Positions 22,730-28,263 of a stretch of 28,263 bases of DNA are shown piece by piece (the stretch's first letter is position 1; every line of letters starts with the position of its first letter). The notes under the pieces are model-generated. The model saw only the letters and a program-made list of their open reading frames with translations. It made no database searches and had not been told where the DNA came from. The DNA lies in contig CAJTMY010000033.1 in the NCBI GenBank assembly GCA_910577355.1, forward strand, positions 1 to 28,263. Reading direction: 5' to 3'. The position numbers and the translations under genes are program-made. This DNA is from an uncultured Muribaculaceae bacterium. GTDB lineage: Bacteria > Bacteroidota > Bacteroidia > Bacteroidales > Muribaculaceae.

Positions 22730-24205
22730 TCAGCTCTTACGGCGCGATTTGCGCACAGGGTCGCATGTGAGGCCCACACCGAGTTTCTTGAATATCTTGC
22801 GGTCAACCTCCGAGAGCATGACGGTGGAGTGCACCTGGCATCCGCGCAGCCGGGGCAGCTCGGCAAGGGCGCGGCGGCAATTCTCGTCGGCCTGCGACAC
22901 TACCGAGAGCGCCACGAGCACCTCGTCGGTGTGCAGGCGCGGATTGCGGCCGCCGAGATATCGGACCTTTGTGGTCTGTATAGGCTCTATCATTGCCTGG
23001 GGGATAAGCTTCACGGAGTGGTCTATGCCGGCCAGGTATTTGGTGGCGTTGAGGATCAGAGCCGCGCTTGGCCCCAGCAGGTCGGATGTCTCGGAGGTGA
23101 TTATGGTGCCGTCGGCCAGCTCTATCGCGGCACAGTTAAGGCCGCATCTGTCGCGTCGCTCACGGGCCGCGACTGTGACACGGCGGTAGTCGGTGGTTAT
23201 ACCGGCCTGATTGAGCAGAAGTTTTATCTTCTGGATCTCGGCGTCGTTGTTGGCTCCGTTTGCAAATTTGTTTGTTGCATCGTAGAACCGGCGTATTATC
23301 TCGTGGTTTGACGCGCGGCGGCAGGCATCCTCGTTGTCCATGCAGAAGCCCACCATGTTCACGCCCATGTCGGTGGGCGATTTATATGGGTTTGTGCCGT
23401 ATATACGGTCAAACAGGGCGTTGAGCACAGGAAAAATCTCGATGTCGCGGTTGTAGTTCACTGCAATCTTTCCGTATGCCTCGAGATGGAATGGATCGAT
23501 CATGTTTACGTCGTTTAGGTCGGCGGTAGCGGCCTCGTAGGCGATGTTGACGGGGTGCTTGAGGGGAAGATTCCACACGGGGAATGTCTCGAACTTGGCA
23601 TATCCGGCTTCTACACCGCGCTTGTGCTCGTTGTAGAGCTGCGAAAGACATACTGCCATCTTTCCGGAGCCCGGACCGGGAGCTGTAACGATGACAAGCG
23701 GCCGCGATGTAGCCACGTAATCGTTCTTGCCGAAGCCTTCGTCGCTGGCGATGAGACTCACGTTGAGGGGATAGCCGTCTATGAGGTAATGCACATATGA
23801 ACGGATGCCAAGACGCTCGAGCCGCCGGCGGAAATCGTCGGCGGCACTCTGGCCGTTGTAGTGTGTTATCACCACCGAGCCCACCATGAAACCGCGGTCG
23901 ATGAATTCGTCGCGGAGGCGCAGGACATCCTCGTCGTATGTGATGCCGAGGTCGGCGCGCACCTTGTTTCTGACGATATCCTCGGCGCTGATCACGATCA
24001 CGATTTCTATCTGGTCGCTTATCTTGCTGAACATGCGCAGCTTCGAGTCGGGCTGAAATCCCGGCAGCACGCGGCTGGCATGATAGTCGTCGAACAGTTT
24101 GCCGCCGAGCTCGAGGTATAGCTTTCCCTTGAAGTGGGTTATTCGTTCCTTGATGTGCTCAGACTGTATACGTATGTATTTCTCGTTGTCGAATCCTATG
24201 GACAT
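22730..24205 (-). CDS. DUF1846 family protein, function unknown
   Basis: 491 residues, ATG start, the usual family length. Recognised by overall similarity to DUF1846: an I-G-F-D-N-E-K-Y start, a G-G-K-L-F-D-D-Y-H-A-S-R-V-L-P-G-F stretch at about 34-50, and a phosphate-loop-like A-P-G-P-G-S-G-K at about 170-177. The family is conserved in Firmicutes and Bacteroidetes without an assigned role. The glycine-rich motif suggests nucleotide binding (inference). Cytosolic, no signal peptide or membrane segment. Transcribed alone, between its own -7 element and its own terminator. The C-terminus is basic (R-K-S-R-R-K-S). Confidence 0.88.
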   Translation of the reverse strand: MSIGFDNEKYIRIQSEHIKERITHFKGKLYLELGGKLFDDYHASRVLPGFQPDSKLRMFSKISDQIEIVIVISAEDIVRNKVRADLGITYDEDVLRLRDEFIDRGFMVGSVVITHYNGQSAADDFRRRLERLGIRSYVHYLIDGYPLNVSLIASDEGFGKNDYVATSRPLVIVTAPGPGSGKMAVCLSQLYNEHKRGVEAGYAKFETFPVWNLPLKHPVNIAYEAATADLNDVNMIDPFHLEAYGKIAVNYNRDIEIFPVLNALFDRIYGTNPYKSPTDMGVNMVGFCMDNEDACRRASNHEIIRRFYDATNKFANGANNDAEIQKIKLLLNQAGITTDYRRVTVAARERRDRCGLNCAAIELADGTIITSETSDLLGPSAALILNATKYLAGIDHSVKLIPQAMIEPIQTTKVRYLGGRNPRLHTDEVLVALSVVSQADENCRRALAELPRLRGCQVHSTVMLSEVDRKIFKKLGVGLTCDPVRKSRRKS

Positions 24206-24226
24206 AAGCAGATGTTTTTACGGCTG

Positions 24227-24234
24227 CAAAGGTA
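24227..24234 (-). promoter_or_regulatory. -7 promoter element (TACCTTTG) for the DUF1846 gene
   Basis: Consensus TAnnTTTG on the minus strand, 21 bases before the ATG at 24205. No clear -33 element was found. The rest of the 152-base gap up to 24357 is AT-rich and shows no hairpin that would end the upstream gene. Confidence 0.55.
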
Positions 24235-24357
24235 CGGATTTTTTACGATATATCGGTAGAAAAAGCGGCTATGCTCACGCACAACCGCCCTCCTAAATAA
24301 TCCCAAAAAATAAATTAAAAAAGCTAATCAAATTTAATAAGATGTTCTGTATCTGTA

Positions 24358-26475
24358 TTATTCTCCGAAGCCCTGTATGAAGTCGAGACTGTTGTTCTCG
24401 ACCTTGTCATCGCCGAGCAGCAGGGTGAAGCGCTGGAAGTCCTGCATGGGGCGTGTGCCGCCGATACCGAGCTGACGGTTGAACTGGTTGGCGTATTCCT
24501 CGAATTTATATTCGCGGCCGGAGTTGTCCTGTCCTGTCACCACAAACACCACTACGGCGTTGTTGCCCTCGAGTGGGCCGGTGAGCTGTCCCTGCTGAGC
24601 GGATGCGATAGCGCCCTGAAGGATGCTCTCGCCGAATCCGAGCGAGGCCAGCATGGGGGCGTTGAACATGGCGTCGCCTGTCTGGGCTTCCACGCCCATG
24701 AGCTTGGCGTAGCCGTCTACGTCGGAAGCCTTGCCTTTGTACTCTTCGATGAGCTTGGCTGCTTTTTTGTCCTTGAGGGCCTGGGCGTTGATCTGATCGG
24801 CGATGAGATCGGCGTTGTAGGGCAGATAATCATCGTCGTAGATATTCTTGACGGCTGCGGTGAGCATATATGTCTGCTTGTTGTCCTGATATACGGGCAT
24901 GACCTGACCCTTCTTGGCGTTCATGATCCACTTGATCGCGGGACGCGAGTCGGCGGCGTTGGCGACATGTGTGCTCGAAGGCGATACGGCTGTGCTGAGC
25001 ACGGTGTAGCCTGCGGCAGCGGCGTTCTCGGCGAAATCCTTGGCCGACGAGTTGTTGGACACGAATGTGTGGAGGTCGCCTGAAAGCTTTGTGAGTGTTT
25101 CCTGCGAGGGATCGATGGTATAATCGATCTGCGCCAGCTCGTATACGTTGACGGGGGCATGGCGTCGGTTGATGCGATAGAGGGTCGAGGCGGCCTGTCC
25201 TTGAATGGTGTCGGTGAGGATGAATGCGGAGCCTACGGCATTGCTCTCGAGGGCGGCCTTGATATTGGCGGGGATGCCGGGAGCTGCGAGGCTTGCCCAT
25301 GTCGAATCCTGCCCCTGCACGGCGTCGCCGTCGATGAGGTCGGCGAATGCCTTGCCTGCATTGACCTCGGCAAGGAGCGAGTCGAGCGAGCCGCCGTCGG
25401 CGCGGCCGATCATAGAGATGTTTATGGAGTCGACTGCCGATGTCACGCCGAGAAGCTTGACAAGGGTGAAGCGGTCGCCGACATTATTGAGCATGACAGC
25501 CTCGCCTACCTTGGCGGTGTCGACGAACGACTTGAGGCGGTTGTCGGTGAGACGTGCGCGTGTCGACGAGCCGTTGTTGACAACAAACTTGGAGTTTGAG
25601 GCGATCATGTCGGTACCGGGTGCTGCGTTGAGGGCGATGAGTGCGTCCTCGACATCTTTGGTACCGGCAACACGGTCGGCCTGCGAAGGCTCGATGTGCA
25701 CCATGATATAGTCGATGGAGCGTACAGGCTCGTTGAGGCGGTACATCTCCTTGTTCTTGTTCCATGCGGCGCGGCGGTCGGCATCGTCGACCTCTACCTG
25801 ATCGTCGGTCACTGAAGCGATGGGCTTGGCCGCGTAGCTGAAGTGACGGGTTGTGGCCACGTCGTTGTAGAGGTTCTGCGCATCAAGCTCGTTGGCGGTG
25901 AAAAGGCCTGTTACGAGACGGTCGAACTTCTCCTGAAGCATGACCTGCTCGAGATCTTTCTCAAGGCCGGCCCAGTATTGCTTGAGCTGTGCGCCGGCTT
26001 CGGCGGGAAGGCCGTATTTCTGCGGATTCATCATGGCATCGTACACAGCCTGTCCCGAAGGTGCGGGGAGGCCGAGCGACTGCGACATCGAATATATGAA
26101 CTGCTGTGCGGCGGGGTGCGGAGCGCTGCCGGTAAGAGCGTCGGAAAGCTCGGCGTCGGTGACGACGATGCCGAGATCGCTGTATTCGTTGTCCATCATC
26201 TTCTCAAGGAGAAGGCGCTGTATCACCTGCTGCGACATATCGTCGTTGTCGGGAGCCTGCGCCTGGTTGCGCTGCTGTTCCGACACGAGGTTGAGCCGGT
26301 TCTGGTATTCGTGATAGTCTACCTTGGCGTTGCCGGCCTTGGCCACAGTGGTGCCGCCGCCGAAATAGGTACGGCCCGAGGTGAGGAAGTCACCGAGGAT
26401 GAAAGCAAGCAGTGCCACGATGATTATGACAAAGAGCAGCACCGATTTGCTTCGGATTTTTTCAAGAGTTGCCAT
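24358..26475 (-). CDS. PpiD/SurA-like membrane-anchored periplasmic foldase
   Basis: 705 residues, ATG start. A short cytosolic stub (M-A-T-L-E-K-I-R-S-K) leads into one membrane anchor (about 12-30), then a long periplasmic part. Residues about 40-240 match the SurA N-terminal chaperone helices (V-A-K-A-G-N-A-K-V-D-Y-H-E-Y, then V-I-Q-R-L-L-L-E-K). The centre (about 330-440) is where a parvulin isomerase domain usually sits, but I cannot recognise a clean one, so catalysis is doubtful. The C-terminal helices (Y-K-F-E-E-Y-A-N-Q-F) are typical of PpiD. Such proteins assist folding of exported and outer-membrane proteins. Single gene with its own promoter. Confidence 0.85.
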   Translation of the reverse strand: MATLEKIRSKSVLLFVIIIVALLAFILGDFLTSGRTYFGGGTTVAKAGNAKVDYHEYQNRLNLVSEQQRNQAQAPDNDDMSQQVIQRLLLEKMMDNEYSDLGIVVTDAELSDALTGSAPHPAAQQFIYSMSQSLGLPAPSGQAVYDAMMNPQKYGLPAEAGAQLKQYWAGLEKDLEQVMLQEKFDRLVTGLFTANELDAQNLYNDVATTRHFSYAAKPIASVTDDQVEVDDADRRAAWNKNKEMYRLNEPVRSIDYIMVHIEPSQADRVAGTKDVEDALIALNAAPGTDMIASNSKFVVNNGSSTRARLTDNRLKSFVDTAKVGEAVMLNNVGDRFTLVKLLGVTSAVDSINISMIGRADGGSLDSLLAEVNAGKAFADLIDGDAVQGQDSTWASLAAPGIPANIKAALESNAVGSAFILTDTIQGQAASTLYRINRRHAPVNVYELAQIDYTIDPSQETLTKLSGDLHTFVSNNSSAKDFAENAAAAGYTVLSTAVSPSSTHVANAADSRPAIKWIMNAKKGQVMPVYQDNKQTYMLTAAVKNIYDDDYLPYNADLIADQINAQALKDKKAAKLIEEYKGKASDVDGYAKLMGVEAQTGDAMFNAPMLASLGFGESILQGAIASAQQGQLTGPLEGNNAVVVFVVTGQDNSGREYKFEEYANQFNRQLGIGGTRPMQDFQRFTLLLGDDKVENNSLDFIQGFGE

Positions 26476-26540
26476 TGATTTATTTAGCGTTTATTGATTA
26501 TTTTTCCTATGATTGGTATATAGTTTGCGGTTTAAGCGCA

Positions 26541-26570
26541 CAAAGATACGCTTTTTTTGGCGAAAACAAA
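26541..26570 (-). promoter_or_regulatory. Promoter of the PpiD-like gene (TTTG, N18, TATCTTTG)
   Basis: Minus strand: -33 TTTG at 26567-26570, an 18-base gap, and -7 TATCTTTG at 26541-26548. The leader to the ATG at 26475 is about 60 bases and AT-rich. Confidence 0.65.
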
Positions 26571-26636
26571 AGCATGGGAGCCAAAAATATGCCTGCCGAC
26601 GCGGCAAAAGCCACAAAAGCGGTGCCCGTGGAGAGG

Positions 26637-28124
26637 TTATTGCTCGTCTTCGCGTATGATGAGCAACTCGTCGCCGGGGAGCAGGCGTCGCGATCCGTCG
26701 GGCACGATGTATCGTCCGTCGCGGCGTATCATCATCACCAGCGAGCCTGCGGGAAGCTTCATTCGGCTCAGAGTGTCGCCGCCGGCAAGCATATCGGATG
26801 TGAGGGTGATGCTGTGAAGCGACGTGGGCAACTCGGGAGGCAGCTCCACGCCGAAGTTGTCATCGTCGCGGGCCGTCTCGTCGACAAGACGCAGACGCCG
26901 TGCGGCGGCAATGACGGTGGTGCCCTGTACCATCAACGATATTATCGTGACGAAGAACACGATGTTGAATATACGGTCGGCACCCTCGACCCCTTCCACC
27001 ACGGGATATGTGGCGAATATGATGGGCACCGCTCCGCGCAGTCCCACCCAGGAGACGAAAGTCTTGGCCCGGATGGATATTTTGCGGAAAGGCGCCAAGG
27101 ATACGAATACGCTGAGCGGACGGCCTACAAGTATCATGAACAGGCCGATGAGCATGGATACGGGTGCCACATCGAGCATCTCGCGCGGATTGACCAGCAG
27201 ACCGAGCATCAGGAATACCACTATCTGCGCGAGCCATGTCATGCCGTCCATCATCTTGGATATGCCGCGATAACCGGCAAGACCTGCGTTGCCTATGACG
27301 ATACCGCATATGTACACTGCCAGATAGCCGTTGCCGGCGAGATCGGTGGTGACGGCAAATGTGAAGAAAACCATGCCGAGCACCATTATTGATATCATGG
27401 CGGTGGCCTGACCGGAGTCTTCTTTTGATTCGGCGCGGGCTCCTATGCGGCGATACACGCCAATCAGCCATACTGTGAGCCTGCCCATGGCGTAACCGCC
27501 CAATGCTCCTACCCCGAATTGCATGAGCAGCTGCAGAGCCACATCGCTTGCCGAGAGAGCGCCGGCAGGTTTAAGAGCCTCGATAAGCATTATGGTGAGC
27601 ATGTATGCCATGGGGTCGTTTGAACCGCTCTCGAGCTCGAGCATAGGGCGCAGGTTGTCGCGCAGTCCCACTTTCTGCGCGCCGAGAATGCCGAACACCG
27701 AGGCCGAGTCGGTAGATGACATCGTGGCTGCCAGCAGCAGCGACGGCACCAATGCGAAGTGTATATTGGTCCACGGCATGCCCGAGAGCCAACATATGAA
27801 CAGGCCTGTGAGGAGGGCCGTAAGCAGCACGCCGACTGTCGAAAGCACCAGACCGGAGCCGAGCACCGGACGTATGGCGGAAATCCGCGTGCCCATACCG
27901 CCGGTGAACAGTATGACACACAGCGCCACCATGCCGATAAACTGCGCGGTATGCATGTCGTTGAACTTTATGCCCACGCCATCCACGCCGAATCCCATGC
28001 CTACGAGCAGGAAGATCAGCAGCAACGGCAGCCCGAAGCGGTAGCTCGACTTTCCTATCATGACGCCGGCCACAAGGAGTGTGGAGCCTACGAGGAGTAT
28101 ATTCTCGGATGTGATTAATTCCAT
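26637..28124 (-). CDS. CPA1-type cation/proton antiporter with C-terminal RCK_C (TrkA_C) domain, NhaP2/CvrA-like
   Basis: 495 residues from the ATG at 28124; a TTG at 28133 is also in frame but lies in the promoter element. About 12 membrane helices fill residues 5-400, with the family's ion-site motifs: S-T-D-S-A-S-V-F (137-144), E-S-G-S-N-D-P (165-171) and a late G-L-R-G-A-V-P-I. After a charged linker, residues about 430-495 form a TrkA_C/RCK_C-like ligand-sensing domain (L-P-A-G-S-L-V, L-P-G-D-E-L-L). Relatives exchange K+ or Na+ for H+ across the inner membrane and are gated by cytosolic ligands. The ion preference cannot be told from sequence. Single gene. Confidence 0.92.
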   Translation of the reverse strand: MELITSENILLVGSTLLVAGVMIGKSSYRFGLPLLLIFLLVGMGFGVDGVGIKFNDMHTAQFIGMVALCVILFTGGMGTRISAIRPVLGSGLVLSTVGVLLTALLTGLFICWLSGMPWTNIHFALVPSLLLAATMSSTDSASVFGILGAQKVGLRDNLRPMLELESGSNDPMAYMLTIMLIEALKPAGALSASDVALQLLMQFGVGALGGYAMGRLTVWLIGVYRRIGARAESKEDSGQATAMISIMVLGMVFFTFAVTTDLAGNGYLAVYICGIVIGNAGLAGYRGISKMMDGMTWLAQIVVFLMLGLLVNPREMLDVAPVSMLIGLFMILVGRPLSVFVSLAPFRKISIRAKTFVSWVGLRGAVPIIFATYPVVEGVEGADRIFNIVFFVTIISLMVQGTTVIAAARRLRLVDETARDDDNFGVELPPELPTSLHSITLTSDMLAGGDTLSRMKLPAGSLVMMIRRDGRYIVPDGSRRLLPGDELLIIREDEQ

Positions 28125-28130
28125 ACGGTA

Positions 28131-28138
28131 CAAAGTTA
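28131..28138 (-). promoter_or_regulatory. -7 promoter element (TAACTTTG) for the antiporter gene
   Basis: Consensus TAnnTTTG ending 6 bases before the ATG at 28124, implying a leaderless or nearly leaderless mRNA, as for parE. No convincing -33 TTTG is seen in the 30 bases upstream. Confidence 0.5.
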
Positions 28139-28220
28139 GTGATTTTTAATTTACGCCCACGGATTGCGGTGATGTTTTTTTGAGGGGAGGATTTATTGAA
28201 GGCTGCATTATATGCACGTA

Positions 28221-28263
28221 CGGCACCCCGGCCGCGAGTCGACAATCTCGCGGCGGGGTGCCG
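28221..28263. terminator. Long GC-rich hairpin at window end, possible terminator
   Basis: Arms 28221-28238 and 28246-28263 pair over 17 bp with a single bulged base and a 7-base loop. The window stops at the outer edge, so a plus-strand T run cannot be seen; none follows on the minus strand. It may end a gene beyond the window or be a dispersed palindromic repeat. Confidence 0.45.

Noticed and set aside
26594..26606. Short hairpin (TGCCG-ACG-CGGCA) as terminator of the antiporter gene
   Set aside because: The stem is only 5 bp and no T run follows directly on the minus strand, so support is too weak.

Overview
The window looks like a chromosomal piece of a member of the Bacteroidales, most likely near Muribaculaceae (inference). 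The signs are GC-rich coding sequence with AT-rich gaps, no Shine-Dalgarno sites before most starts, TAnnTTTG-type -7 promoter elements in front of several genes, a BspA-type leucine-rich-repeat surface protein, secreted proteins with sorting-domain-like C-termini, and the parE-coaD-S41 protease gene order. No rRNA, tRNA, CRISPR array, integrase or insertion sequence was seen. No gene-free stretch exceeds 300 bases.

Layout. (1) 1-4177, plus strand: a large BspA-like LRR protein whose 5' end is missing or broken. A 46-bp perfect palindrome follows, acting as a shared terminator for two convergent genes. (2) 4257-14790, minus strand: a tight five-gene operon, in transcription order a multi-zinc-ribbon protein, a 1431-residue Ser/Thr kinase with membrane segments and a C-terminal FKBP-type prolyl isomerase domain, a protein with one N-terminal zinc ribbon and four AAA+ modules, a zinc-ribbon/FHA protein, and a PP2C phosphatase. 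(3) A 192-bp AT-rich divergent promoter region. (4) 14983-17454, plus strand: a secreted multidomain beta-sandwich protein. (5) A convergent 28-bp-stem terminator. (6) 17512-22612, minus strand: the operon parE, coaD, an S41 C-terminal processing protease, and a PL10 pectate lyase. (7) Three singly transcribed minus-strand genes: a DUF1846 protein, a PpiD/SurA-like membrane-anchored foldase, and a CPA1-type (NhaP2/CvrA-like) cation/proton antiporter.

The most interesting part is region 2. It holds a complete phospho-threonine circuit in one operon: writer (kinase), eraser (PP2C) and reader (FHA), plus a CbxX/CfxQ-like AAA+ remodeller and several zinc-ribbon proteins that could serve as scaffold or adaptor parts. 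The kinase carries a Thr-containing octapeptide repeat array at its N-terminus, a series of about 80-residue repeats after the catalytic domain, a cluster of membrane segments, and what should be a periplasmic FKBP domain. I do not recall this combination as a named system. It resembles, but lacks the hallmark genes of, the T6SS PpkA/PppA/Fha pathway and the TerY-P triad. Its biological role cannot be read from the sequence.

Regions 6 and 7 are mostly ordinary envelope and DNA-topology functions. The pectate lyase at the end of a housekeeping operon is the one odd passenger.
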